64,000 bases of DNA from assembly GCA_029891345.1 (NCBI GenBank), contig CM056993.1, positions 272,956,900 through 273,020,899 of the forward strand, written 5' to 3'. Positions 11,602 through 24,380 of this stretch are shown piece by piece. A program made the translations under genes and the position numbers. Numbering within the stretch: position 1 is the first letter of the stretch; the number at the start of each line of letters is the position of its first letter. Under the pieces are notes generated by a model. The model had not been told where the DNA came from and did not search any database. It was given only the letters and a program-made list of their open reading frames with translations. The DNA comes from Dryococelus australis (taxonomy: Eukaryota; Arthropoda; Insecta; Phasmatodea; Phasmatidae).

Positions 11602-12593
11602 GAGGATAGCAAAACATTGATGGTATGAGAAATGCCAGAAAATTTGTACTTTGATCCACAAGTCACAATAATACAAATTTGGAATTTGAAATGAAATTAG
11701 CGTAGCAGTATCTCATAGGACTAGAAATTAACTTGAATTTGTTGAAGAAGTGGTTGGTTATTTAAATAACGTAGTTTAGACTTTTTTAAATTTGTAAATG
11801 TAAATAAAAAACCGTTAACTTTTTACAATTGTAATCTTTAAATAAATGCAATAATTCACTTATTTTCTTCTTTCCACCTTCAGTGCTATTGGCTGAAGAT
11901 TTATGCACACGACATGATCACAGAATGGATAAATACACCTCTGATATGGGCGTACCGTTCCTATTTACTGATTGGCTGTGCGAGGATGTGGGGAAGGGCT
12001 TTGTGTCTGATTGGCTACCGCGTACTGCGGAAGTTTCCTATTGGCCGGACTGCAGGCTGACAACTAAGTTACTAGGCACTGATTGGCGAACGGTGTTTCG
12101 ACAAGTTTCCGCTCAGTGACGCCATTTCACTGGCATGCGCGTGCGGACTCGAGTTCGCGGAGTAAGCGGCTGTTTTACCTATGTATTCTCTGTGCCATGA
12201 TCACCATTTTGTACGCATCTACACGATGACTACGAAACATGTCGTGAAGAATAACCACTTTCATTTTGATTCGCACATGTAAATTTCGTCACGTTTATCA
12301 CCATGAAAAAGAGTTTTACTGCACCAGTTGTGATGCACATTCAGTATAGTAACCAGAAAAGTAAGTACGCCTTATCTCCTCCAATGTTCGGTACGTTTCT
12401 TTCTTCCTTTTTTTAATTGCTGGAATGACATAGCAGAAGGTACCAGGTGAAATGATAGAGCATGAATTGGAAAATCCTAGAAACAAGATGGTGGCATGGA
12501 ATGATAGCGCATGAAGCACCACGACAGAATGAGAGAGCATGAATAGTACTGGTGACTAGTGCTTCCATTTTGTTAACTGCCATTCAACTTACT
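11602..12593. other. Anonymous sequence containing a run of ATTGGC motifs
   Basis: 11882-12095 carries five ATTGGC (reverse CCAAT-type) motifs at roughly 25-50 base spacing, followed by a CpG-rich block at 12115-12170. The motif also occurs in the family Y MITEs at 12594 and 15986, so this may be a diverged member or source of that family rather than a host promoter. No coding frame was recognised. Confidence 0.4.
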
Positions 12594-12885
12594 AGGGACA
12601 GGAAAATTTGGCGTTGTAAACGACCTGTGTGCTAGACTACATGGTTCTACGTATTTCCAAGCTTGAGCTTTCTGTTCATTGGCCGATGACCCAGCGTGTA
12701 GCCAGTTATACCTCAGACCAGGTGGCACGGGATTCGGTGCTTGTTTCCTTGCAGGTCTGCCATTGGCTCGAGAATTCACATGGGCGTGCTAATAAATTAC
12801 GATACAATTGCAAATACAACAGCAATACACATGTGTTCAAGGTCTAACTTGTCCTAAAATGAATTCGCGGAATTTTTCAGTCCTT
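12594..12885 (+). mobile_element. Family Y MITE, copy 1
   Basis: It begins 'agggacaggaaaattt' and ends in a related inverted segment ('gaattcgcggaattttt'). It contains 'cattggcc' and 'ccattggctcg' motifs and matches 15986-16236 along its length (shared 'gctagact', 'tgtttccttgcagg'-like and 'gcgtgctaataaa'-like blocks). No coding sequence. Confidence 0.55.
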
Positions 12886-14883
12886 ACACATTACTTACTT
12901 ACTGACCTGTGTTATTTTAGTGCTATTGTTATTTTTATTGTAGGAATAGGTGGAGGTGATTTTCCTTCCCGTATATGCTAGGTAAGAAAAGGAGATACGG
13001 AAGACACAATGGAGCACCTTGGGGGAGAGACTCTTTATAGGTTATTTCCCTTAATCTTCATTCTAAGAAATGATTCTCAAATTCACCACATTACTGTATA
13101 CGTATACTGGGATAGTGCGAATGGTAAAGTTTTTTTTCCCATACATCTTTGGCGATGTACCTATATATGTTCAGGAATCAGTCAAATGCATTTGCATAGT
13201 AGCGATGCTAACTATTCCTATATTTGCAGTCTGACGTTTGGTGTTATTTCCATACAATGCATAGGTGAAAAACTTCAATTGCAGTTTAGGAAGTTCACTA
13301 GAATAATTTTATAGTGTTGGTTTTGTTAAGTTAGTGGTGTTAATGGTTTCAATTTATTAAAGTTTAGATATGCCTTTATTTATTTTAGAGCGGGGAAAAA
13401 AAAAGAGGGGTACTCTTGGTAAAATGGTTTTTTTTTGTGTGCAAATAATTGCATATTATGTCGCTGGAGTCTGTTCTTCGTGGTCTGTTTCACAGATCTT
13501 AAAGGTGGTGGTGATGGTGTTGGAGGTGATAGTTTTCTCTGAGATTATCATCGAATAAGTGTAACATTGGGAATACTGGGATGTACATGGGTAATGAGGC
13601 TGTTGCTGTGATTGGAGAGTTTGCCGATTAAGGCTGTGGTTATGTTCTGTACGTGTGTGATGAGGTTTTGGATGGAGGTTATCTTCAATAGTTCAGCGAT
13701 TATTCCGAGTGCTTCATAGAAGGTCGTGTAGAAGGGGCGATGGGTTGCTGCTACTGCAATTGCTGAAGTACAGATGGGTGCTGCGCAGTTCATAAACGGA
13801 ATGATGGCGATCTTAAAACGACTGTTGTTAAAAAGTTTTGCGTGACTTCTTGGTGAAACGACCAGTTTTAGTTCTCTGATGGCTCCTATTGCTTTCCAGG
13901 CTATTTCTTTCTCGTTCGTAGCTTGAAGAGAAGTTTGGGGTTGGGGAAGGTTTTCTAGATATTCTGCTTTGCTTTCCCACGGGATACTCTAGTCGTGAAG
14001 CGTGAGAGAGGGAGTTAGGTGAGCTGTCAGACAGACGACATAAGTAGACTGGAAAAATTATGCCGAAGTTATAAGAAATTCCAGTTGAGGTAAAACAGGT
14101 GGCTAAGAGGTCAAACTACCCGGTGCTTTAACTGCGCTGCAGTGTGTTTAAATGGCACATTATTTAAAGAAATAAAACTATTCAAAGTTCTCTGACGTAC
14201 TGATCTAGGAAACGAACACACACACACACACTTGAGACGAGGCTTGTCAAGTGCACTCAAGACGCCAGGCACATTATACAGATAAATAGGTATTTACTGT
14301 GACCGGAAGTTATTTGGGCGCTTCTCAGAGCGGGAATAATGGAAGCGAGGTCCCTGGAGAAAGGGGAAAAACGAATAGAAAAGGGAAAAGGAGACACTCT
14401 TAAAGACTAGGGAGCTCACGCGCCCAGATACCTGCCGGCGACAGTAGTTGCGCTCAATGTCTCGCCGATAGCGAGGTAATTAGAGACAGCGTAAGTTGCT
14501 CAGAGGAGCAGCAGCCCGTAGTGAGGAACCATCCCAGCATTAACCTGGAGCGATTTTGGAAAACCATTGCAAACTAGAAAAGAAAAGCCGGAACGGGGAA
14601 AGAAACCGTGTCATTCCGAATGCGAGTATAGTGGTTTACTACTGCGCCACTATTATGCATGTTAGAAACACAATTACGGAGCACTGTAGCAAACTGCTCT
14701 GCCAGAGAGTTCTTTCACAACAATTATGACGATTAGATACACATATACTCTAGGGACCTGGATTGAACACTGCTGCAGACTTTTTACCAATAACACGATA
14801 GGCACCCACTGCACGTCAGTTCAGAGCAGTGCATGTAGAGCATTTGATGAGTGTCGCCCTTACTACTCACTTCAAGATATTTG
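12886..14883. other. Anonymous sequence, no gene recognised
   Basis: Open frames at 13009, 13370 and 13548 (minus) have no family resemblance. 13505-13535 is a GGTGATGGTG-type simple stretch, and 14215-14232 is a short CA repeat. 14330-14620 is purine-rich with moderate GC. Confidence 0.45.
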
Positions 14884-15112
14884 AACGGCTCTTAACATCG
14901 AGGTCTTGAGAGCCGATGAGGATGACTGATGTATGGAGCAGCGCCGGAATGAAAGGGCGGGGAAACGGGAGATCCCCGAGAAAACCCGCCGACCAACGCC
15001 ATCGTCCGGCACGATTCCCACATGCGAAAATCCGGAGTGACCCAGCCGGGGATTGAATCTGGATCGCCTTGGTGGGAGGCGAGCACGCTAACCGCTCAGC
15101 CACCTTGTCCAC
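14884..15112 (-). mobile_element. SINE family S, copy 2
   Basis: Nearly complete minus-strand copy. The tRNA-like head is at 15112-15040 ('gaggtgggaggcgagc'-type block, read in reverse) and the tail at 14884 reads 'cggctcttaacatcgagg'. An 'actactc' repeat is present on both sides (about 14862 and 15114), a possible target duplication. Confidence 0.85.
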
Positions 15113-15985
15113 TACTACTCCCGTGCTTCTCTGCGTAACGTGGAAAACTGTGGTCCCTTTAAGGTCGTTGAATTTAGTTAATACATTCTTAGCTTATATT
15201 ACATATTTATTTTCATTGGGACATGAAAAATGTTGGAAAATAGTATCGCTAGGTATAGTTGAAAATTACTTTTAAAAAACCAACAGGAGGAGCTTAGAAG
15301 AATTTTTATATTTATATATATTTTTTCGTACAAATCTCAAAATTGGAATAAAAAAATTAATACGTCATGCTAAAGCACAAAATGATTGTCTCTATCATCA
15401 CAATTTCACGAGAATAGTTTCTTTGTTTTTTTCATGCAGTTCACCAGTAATTCAAATTTAATTTTTGAGATAAAATTTAAAATTAGGATAGTTAAACTTA
15501 AAAACCTTTACCGCAGGTTAACCAAGTGTCAAGTTTCAAAGAAATTGAAACGTGACATTTCTGTGACTTCAAGAAATATTCAACGTGAAGCCAAACTTAG
15601 TGTTAGACACCTTTGAGATCTGTAGGAACTTTTGTATATTTTAAGTTCAAAGTTGCATACTTACGCTTAAAAATACTGTACTGTAATTTTGTCAGATGTC
15701 TTGTTATTTTTATTAAGATACCATTGGTATTACGCAATGAAACCATAAAACATGCTGATAAATATTTCTTAAATAAAAATAGTATCATGGATTTATCTCA
15801 CAGCAGGTATACTCGGCCTCACGAACGAGTGCACATTATTGACAGTTGTCTTACGCACTGGTCAGGTTAACAGTTACCCGAGTGGACAGACTATGCGGTA
15901 TAAGTCACAATAATCCTGATGAATTTTTTCGTGAGTCCCTAGGTTTGCACATTTGATCAAAACTTAGTTTTATTATTATTAGTAG
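15113..15985. other. Anonymous AT-rich sequence
   Basis: The frames at 15386, 15603 (minus) and 15613 overlap each other, are rich in K, I, L and F, and look like chance frames in AT-rich DNA. No repeat shared with the rest of the window was recognised. Confidence 0.45.
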
Positions 15986-16236
15986 GGACAGGAAAATTTT
16001 GCGAGTTCAATGATTTGTAGGCTAGACTCCTCAGTCTTCTGCATACTGGAGCCTCAGCTGTGTGTTCATTGTCTGTCGTCTACACCTCGCAATTTTGGGA
16101 TTTGCAAGTTGTTTCCTTGCAAGTGTGCTATTGGCTCAGAGGCGTGCAGGGCGGGTTTAATAAACTGTGATCCAATTGCGAAGGTGAGTTCACTGTATAT
16201 GTGTTTGTGTCTTGTCTCGGAATTTTCCTGTCTCTA
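15986..16236 (+). mobile_element. Family Y MITE, copy 2
   Basis: The ends are inverted: 'tagggacaggaaaatttt' at 15986 and 'gaattttcctgtctcta' at about 16221-16237. It contains 'gctattggctcag'. It matches copy 1 at 12594 and lies next to a third related element. Confidence 0.65.
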
Positions 16237-16239
16237 ATT

Positions 16240-16528
16240 ATTAGAGACCCGGAAATTTCGTGAATTCATTTGAGGACAAGTGAAATTTCACACACGTACA
16301 CATCTGACTTCTTTTTTCCAGTGGTCCACAGTGTGGAAGCCACACCCTGGACGAATTCAAGCCAATAACGAACCTGCAAGAAAATAAGGACCGAATCCCG
16401 TGATAGCTGATCTTGGGCAAAACTGGATCATCAGCCAATAAACAACAAACTAAAGTTCGAGTGCACCAAGGGTTGTGGAGGACAACTTGTCGCCAAATGA
16501 ATCCGAGAAAATTCCGGTTGTCTACTAA
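16240..16528 (-). mobile_element. Family Y-related MITE, copy 3
   Basis: It starts 'tagagacccggaaatttc' and ends 'gaaaattccggttgtcta', a good terminal inverted repeat. It contains 'gccaataacg' and 'cagccaataaac', the reverse of the ATTGG motifs in copies 1 and 2. Only a few bases separate it from copy 2. Confidence 0.65.
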
Positions 16529-16747
16529 TTATGTATTAACAGCGAACGTAGATGGCCGACAAAAGTGATATTCACTACTGCGAACTGATCCAGGATATAC
16601 TAGTTAAGGATGACGGGGGTGAAGACACAGGTTAGATAGCGGGAGATGTTAGCGAGGATTGTATCAGCTGCAGAAATGAGTGTCGTCTGGGTTACATGTT
16701 GTAGCGGCGTACTTGACAGGCACGCTCATGCCAGCCGAGTACGGCCG

Positions 16748-17512
<765 letters not shown>

Positions 17513-17956
17513 AGTGCGGGTTTGCTGGACGTTGTGGCCGGTGGTTGTATGGGGAGGGGGTATAACACGTGACTTAAGGGTGTCGACCTTGGATAGAGGA
17601 GTCCCTAGGGGGACCGCGCTGGCTGGCGCCTTGCCAACAGCGACCACTCCGGCTCTCAGGGCCGCTCGCTCTGCACTGCCTCGCCGACCAAACACACACA
17701 TACATGTACACACACTACACAGCACAGCCTGCCAGGGTGATTGTGCAACGTGGCGCCCCAGGGCGATCGGGGGGGGGGGGGCACTGCCCCCTGCTCGAAA
17801 TGTCCCCGCCTCCTCCACTACCAGCCAAGGTCGTCCCCTCTGTCACGCCTCCTCTTACCGCGACCTCATGCGGGCGCTGTGGCTCACTGGCGCTGCTGCG
17901 CTCCGCGACATTTCTCGTGTCGTGCTTTTTTTGAAATAGTGTATTATACCGGTAGA
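17513..17956. other. GC-rich CpG island-like segment
   Basis: This is a sharply GC-rich block between two MITEs, with a run of 13 G at about 17770-17782 and many CpG. Overlapping frames on both strands (17510 minus, 17514 plus) are a by-product of the base composition. It could be part of a gene promoter or an unrecognised SINE/LINE end. Confidence 0.35.
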
Positions 17957-18382
17957 TATAAGCTGTTCACGGTAAAATGAGCACATTTGAAAGCCCTGCT
18001 TAAGATCTACTTGTATACACGTTGTGTATACGTCCGCCTTATGTAAAATTAACATTGCTGAGGGCTTCATCACTTCATTCAAGCGTCGGTTAAATGAAAG
18101 TAAGAAATTATTAAGAAAGTAAATACTTAACTAATATGCTAATTTTTACACTTCTGTGTATTAAAAAATACGACAGCGAAAGAAATAATTTAACATTGTC
18201 ACAAATGGTTACCTAACACTTTTTATTCGACGTTAATATATGGAACTACTTTTCATCCATCGTTACCAACTTTACTGGTCGAATGTCACTCAGTGCTCCC
18301 GTTAAAATATGTACATGCAGGGGCAGTGACATTTTTCTAAGGTTCATTTCTAAAGTGCTCACTTAATCGTGAACAGCCTTTA
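17957..18382 (+). mobile_element. Family W MITE, complete copy
   Basis: Full-length reference copy of about 425 bp. It begins 'tataagctgttcacggtaaa' and ends 'cactt-aatcgtgaacagcctt', forming inverted termini. Internal landmarks are 'tcgacgttaa', 'ccatcgttaccaac' and 'gtcactcagtg'. No coding capacity. The flanks are TA-rich. Confidence 0.85.
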
Positions 18383-18472
18383 ACCAAAAATGACGCCCGA
18401 AATTCGAACCCAGTTTCTCTCATCCACCCTTTCTAAATAAAAGCTGATACTCGTAAGAGTAAGGAGTGAGAT

Positions 18473-18716
18473 AGGCGGCTCTTAACATCGTGGTCTTAAA
18501 GAGCCGATGAGGGCGAGATGAGATGAGTATGGAGCAGCGCCGGAATGCAAGGGCTGGGAGAAAATGGGAATTCCTCGAGAAAGCCTGTTGATCAGCTGTA
18601 TCGTCTGGCACGATTACCACATGCGAGAAATCGGGTGAGACCCCGCCGGGAATCGAGCCCGGTTCGCCTATGTGGGAGCCGAGTAGTCTGTCCACTGCAC
18701 CACCGCGCCCCGGCAT
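18473..18716 (-). mobile_element. SINE family S, copy 3
   Basis: Minus-strand copy with a tail at 18473 ('ggcggctcttaacatcgtgg') and a tRNA-like head ending near 18716. It is diverged in the centre but complete in layout. Confidence 0.8.
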
Positions 18717-19824
18717 TCTTAAGACTACTCTGTTTTCGCCGTATTCAAGTTATTTAATTTTCGCCACAACCTACATCACAAATTAGTGGTTTATTTTACG
18801 CATAGACATACCAAGGCGAAGACGGGAATGGATGCGAAGAGTATGAGAAAGACACAAGCGAACTGAAAGACGGCGATGAAGAGATAAAAACATACAACAC
18901 CAAAAAAAAAAGTATTTCGGTGGTTTTCTGATATTAGTTTTGCCCACACTCGGTGTCGTAGGTGGTCTGATTACAGCCAAGAGCAGTAGCGTTTAAGCAG
19001 ACAACACCGCATATCGAGCAAACATAAGCGAATGTCTGAGGCCCGGTGACACAAACAAACATGCAAGATATGGCAATGCGAGGACAAACAGGCACAGTAT
19101 AGTCATATCCTGTAGGAGTAAAACAAGCCAAGCATCAGGAAAATTAACAAGAGAAGATAATAAAATCGCTATCAAAAAATTGCTTATAAATTTAGAATAT
19201 ATTTGTATTCTTTTACGTTTTTTTACAGGGCTGTCTCGGGTATTATACGAATAATACAATATTTAGTAAGTAACCCAGGATGAATTTCTAAGCTCCACGT
19301 CATATTTAAATATAAATTTTAACAAAACCCTCAAATTTAAGCATATCGATTTTGTAAGAGTTTGAAAAGATTGGGTTAGAGTTTGTGAGGGGGTTAATTT
19401 TGAAACACGATCCAAAGAATTTACAGACAAAAAGGATGCGTCAACTCTCCACTTAATTTCCAGCAATATTTCGTTTAATGCGAAAGTAAATATTTTACGT
19501 AAACATAAATCCGCCACTATCGGTACATACTGCGAGTCTACCAATTTTTAGTACTCCTTTTGGCGGAAAGACAGCCAAAGTATATTGACTATTGAGTAGA
19601 TGAATTTTTTTACTTTCTTCTAAGCGTGGCATTTAATTTTGTTGCGAAATAATTCTTAACAAAGGGAAAGTTTAAAACTTTAAATTCACTAAAGCGCAAC
19701 AAGTTCATTTGTTGATTAATTAAAAGGATGCAAATAAATTGCTGAGAAATAGCAATTTTACAGGAATTATTGCTGCAAGGTTTGTTAAGGTACTAAAAGG
19801 GTATATGATATATTCTGCTATTTC
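18717..19824. other. Anonymous sequence, no gene recognised
   Basis: Overlapping minus-strand frames at 18783-19544 show no recognisable family. No shared repeat was seen. Confidence 0.45.
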
Positions 19825-20010
19825 CTACCCCAGTTAGAGTACTCGCCTTCCAATTAGGCGAACCGGATTCGATTCCCAGCGGGGTCACTCCCGGATTTCC
19901 GCACGTGGGAATCGTGCCGGACGAAGCCGCTGGTCGGCGGGTTTTCTCGGGGTATTCTCGTTCCCCCCGTCCTTGTATTCCGGTGATGCTCCATATCCAC
20001 CTCACCGTTC
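19825..20010 (+). mobile_element. SINE family S, copy 4 (partial)
   Basis: Plus-strand copy keeping part of the tRNA-like head ('ccggattcgattcccagc', B box) and the conserved centre ('gtcggcgggttttctcgggg'). The tail after 'ggtgatgctccatatcc' is diverged or replaced. Confidence 0.75.
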
Positions 20011-20784
20011 GTTGTTGAGACCATATTCCGCAATCTCATCGCTACCTGCTGCCAATAACATCAAGCATGGACACGTTTATATTGCCCCCCTAAAGAACGT
20101 TATACTGGTATTTGTGTAGTTCCAAATGAAAAAACTGTTCGTTGCAATTCCGAAAATTATGTATTTTTCTGTGACTGAAAGGGTTAGTGCTACATGGGCC
20201 ATAGATTTTTTTTTTGCGGTCGAGGCACAGCGATACGGGCGACAATAACACGGGCGCTCAGCGGCCCTTCGCTCTTATGCGCAAGGCGCTGAACCGGCGT
20301 GCAGAGCTTCCGTCATCACGCTTTCTTGTGGGAATTAGACGTGTAACGGGAAGACTTTATTTCACACAATGAAAGCCCTGAGATTAACATAAACTGTGTG
20401 GTTTTCTAAACTACGCAGGCAAGCTGTAAAGAAGCGATAGTTTACCGTTTTCAGGTTTTTTTGTAGTCTTGGAATACACTTAATCTGATAAAAACCAAAC
20501 TGTACGGGCTTTGATCATAGCTTTGTGCTTTTTCTGGAAAAAAAGTTGGATTCCCGGGATATTTATTTGTTGAGATATTCGTAAACGCACAAACAGCGAA
20601 TGTATAGAAAATATCTCCGGACTAAATCGTAAGTACCTACGTATCATCGTAACATGAAATATATTTATAGAAAAATTGTCTCTAAACGAACACTCTCAAA
20701 GAATAAGTAAATGAAACAGCAGTGTCGCAAGCAACAAATTATGTATATATATAGCCTCTTCCAGCTTAGTTGAGATGGGAGAAT
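20011..20784. other. Anonymous sequence, no gene recognised
   Basis: A short GC-rich patch with CpG lies at 20215-20340. The rest is AT-rich with no recognisable frame. Confidence 0.45.
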
Positions 20785-20900
20785 TGGGTGGCTCTTATAA
20801 CGATGTCAGAATGGAGCGACGCCGGAATGCAAGAACGGAGGGAAACGGGAGATCCACGAAAAAAAACCCACCGACCAGCAGCATCGTCCGCTTCCAGCAT
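20785..20900 (-). mobile_element. SINE family S, copy 5 (tail and centre only)
   Basis: It runs from 'ggtggctcttataacgatgt' to 'cgaccagcagcatcgtccg' and then changes into unrelated sequence. The tRNA-like head is missing. Confidence 0.7.
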
Positions 20901-21354
20901 AGTGTTGTCAGGGAAATTTAAGTTGATCCCTCGCTCCCCCAGCCGTATCACCGCGGGTCCCACCCACGGCGCCAAATACTTCGTGGACAAAAGCTTCATT
21001 GTTCGCAGAAGCAGCTGTCCTGCCTCGAAGCTCGAAGTCTTGGTTTTCCATGCTTGTAGCAAGAAGGGGGACTTTCAACTTGTCTGTATACGGTAAACTT
21101 TCTATAATATTTTGTAATGAAAGCAGGATAAGTACATCCGTATAAAACATCCCGCAGGCATGATCGACGTTGCCTACAAACGTAATCAGACGTCAAAAAT
21201 ATTTTTACTAATAATATCTGAGGTAGGTACACAAGCGAAGATTCTTTTAACAAGATCGGAATCGTAACTAATATTCACGAAGACATGTTACAAAGCAACT
21301 CGGCATTACAGCGCCAGTCCTGGCAGTTTCGAAAGTGAGTGTGAGTGAAGAATT
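20901..21354. other. Anonymous sequence, no gene recognised
   Basis: Overlapping frames on both strands (20766-21253) are partly shadows of the SINE fragment. The remainder shows no recognisable product. Confidence 0.4.
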
Positions 21355-21585
21355 CTGTAAACATCGAGGTCCTGAGAGCCGATGAGGGTGATTGAGGTGA
21401 GTATAGAGCAGCGCCGGAATGCAAGGGCGGGGGAAATAGAAGATCCCCGAGAAAACCGGCCGACCAACGTCATCGTCCGGCTCGATTGCCAAATGTGAAA
21501 ATCCGGAGTGACTCGGCTGGGGATTGAACTCGGATCGCCTTGGTGGGAGGTGAGCAGGCTAACCGCTCAGCCCCCGTGGTCCTAC
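21355..21585 (-). mobile_element. SINE family S, copy 6
   Basis: Nearly complete minus-strand copy: tail at 21360 ('catcgaggtcctgagagccg'), centre 'gagatccccgagaaaacc'-like, B box in reverse ('ggggattgaact', about 21519), and head ending near 21585. Confidence 0.85.
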
Positions 21586-21720
21586 TATCGAAAGTCACAG
21601 CTATTTTTAATTAACTGTTTGACTGGGCAAAAGCGTGGTGTAACTGTTGGATGCCACAAAACTATCGCCTGTTTTATGTATACTCCTATCTTATAGATAA
21701 TTATATATAACCCTATCTTA

Positions 21721-21723
<3 letters not shown>

Positions 21724-21788
<65 letters not shown>

Positions 21789-21789
21789 A

Positions 21790-21860
<71 letters not shown>
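21724..21860. repeat. (TC)n then (TA)n microsatellite
   Basis: About 60 bases of TC repeat followed by about 75 bases of TA repeat. Confidence 0.95.
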
Positions 21861-21862
<2 letters not shown>

Positions 21863-22097
21863 TGTGTGTATATTCCTAAGTGTTTTCTGCACCGGTGAAC
21901 ATGTCTTATGTTTTCTCGGAGTGTTCCCAATCGCGAAGGTCTTAAGATTTTTTGCGAAATTAAAATTTTGCTAAAAATTATGTTTCTTTTTGTTTTATAC
22001 AGTAGATTTTGAACATTAGGTTAAGATCATCTGATATCCTGTTTTGTCAACCAAGGAAAAGGTTAACACTTTTTATTATAAAACAGTTTCTGTAATT

Positions 22098-22182
22098 GTC
22101 AGGTTGGTCGAGCGGTCTAAGATGCCAGATTTGAGCTCTGGTTCCCTGTATAGAAGCGTAGGTTCGAATCCCATACCTGATA
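22098..22182 (+). tRNA. tRNA-Leu-type body with UGA (Ser) anticodon; possible pseudogene
   Basis: The cloverleaf can be drawn. The acceptor stem is gtcaggt/acctgat (22098-22104 with 22175-22181) with A as discriminator (22182). The A-box region reads tggtcgagcgg and the D stem is gtc/gat. The anticodon stem is ccaga/tctgg (22125-22129 with 22137-22141) with loop tttgagc. There is an extended variable arm, and the B box ggttcgaatcc is at 22161. The body, long arm and discriminator A look like class II tRNA-Leu. However, the anticodon reads TGA (22132-22134) instead of the TAG found in the otherwise similar tttaggc loop of tRNA-Leu(UAG). One A-C mismatch weakens the T stem. A TTTT terminator lies about 10 bases downstream. 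It may be an active odd tRNA, a decayed copy, or a passenger of a virus-like element. Confidence 0.65.
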
Positions 22183-22440
22183 AGTAACTTTTCAATGACG
22201 TATAGTGAGATTGTTGGGATGGTGTTATCTGAGTTCGAGTGACTCTTTTGTGAAAACAGTATGTAAGCTTGCGTTCTGTATGAATGTTTTCCCTTCTTCA
22301 TCAGTTGTGATGTAAGTGTGATGTGATCACAAGTAGAATCATCTAATGATATTGTAAGCTTCTGTAATAAAAAGATGGTAATAGCGGTTGAAGACTTGCC
22401 ATCTGTAACACCATAAGCAAGGGTTTCTGAAGCGTTACTA

Positions 22441-22730
22441 GAAGGATTGCAGAAACAATGTTGTTATTGTGGAAATTTTTTTACAAGTTGTCATACATGT
22501 CGACATAAATGCTGTTATTGTTTGATCAGTTCAGCATACCAGTCGTTCCACTGCGATAAGTGCGATGCTGTGTTTGCTTGTAGTGATATCCTATATAGAC
22601 ATTAGAAGAAGTGTAAAGGTAGTTTTTGTCGAACATCGGGAAACGATTGCAAGTATTGCTGCAAGACATTTGCGACTAGGTTCAGTGCCAGCAACATGAA
22701 TATAGTAGCTGTCAATTCGCCATTAGTTAC
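22441..22730 (+). pseudogene. Cys-rich zinc-finger reading frame relic
   Basis: The plus frame from 22441 shows 'QKQCCYCGNFF', then a clear C2HC-type finger 'FHCDKCDAVFACSDILYRH' followed by a stop and 'KKCKG', then the start of a third finger 'DCKYCCKTF'. The finger spacing and wording closely resemble those at 33590-34020 ('FKCEKCKLQFVWCSDNLKKH'). The in-frame stop near 22600 breaks the gene. It is probably the N-terminal remains of the same multicopy protein type. It lies 260 bases after the tRNA. Confidence 0.5.
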
Positions 22731-23980
22731 AAGACCTACATATGTTATTACTGCAATACCGTATATTCGAATAGGATTATGTTGAGTGTTCACTGCGGGA
22801 AATATTTTTGTTGAATGGAGAATATGTTTGAGTATATGCAAGTAATACTATGTAATGTTGACAAATGTGTGAAATAAAGATAAAGTGTATGGAAGAATCT
22901 TGTTTTTATTCATTTCATCAACAAATATACTTTTTTTTTTCACTTTGTGTTAAGCAATGTTTTGATGTATACAAAACAAGTGTAAGGTCTGCGGATATAA
23001 GAACATTAAATATACGTATATTCATGTTTGGCGTATAAGATGGACTTCTCTGGTTATTTAAATGGTAATTAGAAGACATAAAAAAGATTTTTTGATAAAA
23101 TTATTTTTCCAGTAAGCTGCCATCTGTGAATAAAGGGAGGGAAACGTCTATTAATTAATGTGAGATGGGACATGTTATCCACCTTCAGTAGCAGTTGCTT
23201 TAGCACTGCATTGGGTGTTTCAGTTCGTATCTGACTGAAGATGAAGTAGAAGTTTGCATGATGATAATGGTGATGTGATAATGATATGGTGTTATGATGA
23301 TGCGATGATGTTATGATGATGTGATATGATGATGATGTGATTGTAATATATGATGATGTGGTTTGTCAGAGAAATTCGCTGCACTATTTCATAGAATGCA
23401 TGATTGTTTTGTTGTTCTGGATGGTATGAATGGAAGTTTTATGGTATAACTGATATTGTGTAGTGGAACAGATTGTAGGTATTGTTCAGGTATTTTGGGA
23501 TATTACAAGTGAGAATATTTTTGTCTGCTAGAATATTTATAATTGAATTTTTGGTCTATTTTATTTAGCAGAGAGTATGATATGTCATAAGGTTATTATG
23601 AGTAATTTCAAACATTTTTTCAATGATTATTGTCGGTTTGGGTTATATAGTTAGTTGATGTCTCATTAAATTATTATTGGACGATGGGGAAAACTGATCG
23701 ATATAGTTAATTAATAATATGATGATATTGTGAGGTCTTTGTATCTGTAAATGAAGCAATGATATATTGTGATTTGTGAAAAAAAAAAAAAATTATATAT
23801 AAGTCTTCAAAATAATCGAAGGGTTGTCAGAATGTTGGAATCTACATCCTTCTGAATACAGGTATTAGCCTTCGCATGGTAATAGGGGAAGGTTGCCTAA
23901 GGAGTTCCATTTTCTACATTAATACATAAATTCGGGCCAATCGTCAATGTACTGCTCCAATATTGATTTAGTACGAAGCA

Positions 23981-23985
<5 letters not shown>
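22731..23985. other. AT- and GT-rich sequence, no gene recognised
   Basis: A GATGATGTGATG-type simple repeat runs at about 23255-23350. The rest has long G/T-biased stretches without recognisable product, similar in texture to 32550-33200. Confidence 0.45.

Positions 23986-24067
<82 letters not shown>
23983..24067. repeat. (TA)n microsatellite
   Basis: About 85 bases of TA with a single phase change near 24022. Confidence 0.95.
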
Positions 24068-24070
<3 letters not shown>

Positions 24071-24380
24071 TACATATCTACATTAACATGTGTAGTGAGC
24101 TGAAATAGCGACCCAGGAATAATTCCTTAGTGAAAGACTGCAATCGGTACGATATAGAAAACCAGTATCCAAAATCGTACCGCCAGTATCGTAAATCGTA
24201 CCGCTACAAACAGAAATAGTCTAATACTAAATGCTGTCCATGGAAACAGCTATAATGATGTTTAAAGTGCATACAAGTACATATTTCACCCTAAAAAAAA
24301 AAAAAAAAAAAAACAAATCATTTACTTGCAACACAAATAAAACGTTTAAGGCCTCATTTAACCCCTGTGCAGGTTTAATG
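24068..24380. other. Anonymous sequence with GTACGATT-type repeats
   Basis: 24140-24220 repeats the words 'cggtacga', 'atcgtacc' and 'agtatc', making small inverted repeats reminiscent of the GTATC words in the hAT-like MITE. 24293-24314 is an A run. No gene. Confidence 0.4.

Noticed and set aside
23255-23350. CRISPR-like or tandem regulatory array
   Set aside because: It is a GATGATGTG simple repeat without spacers, in a eukaryotic sequence.
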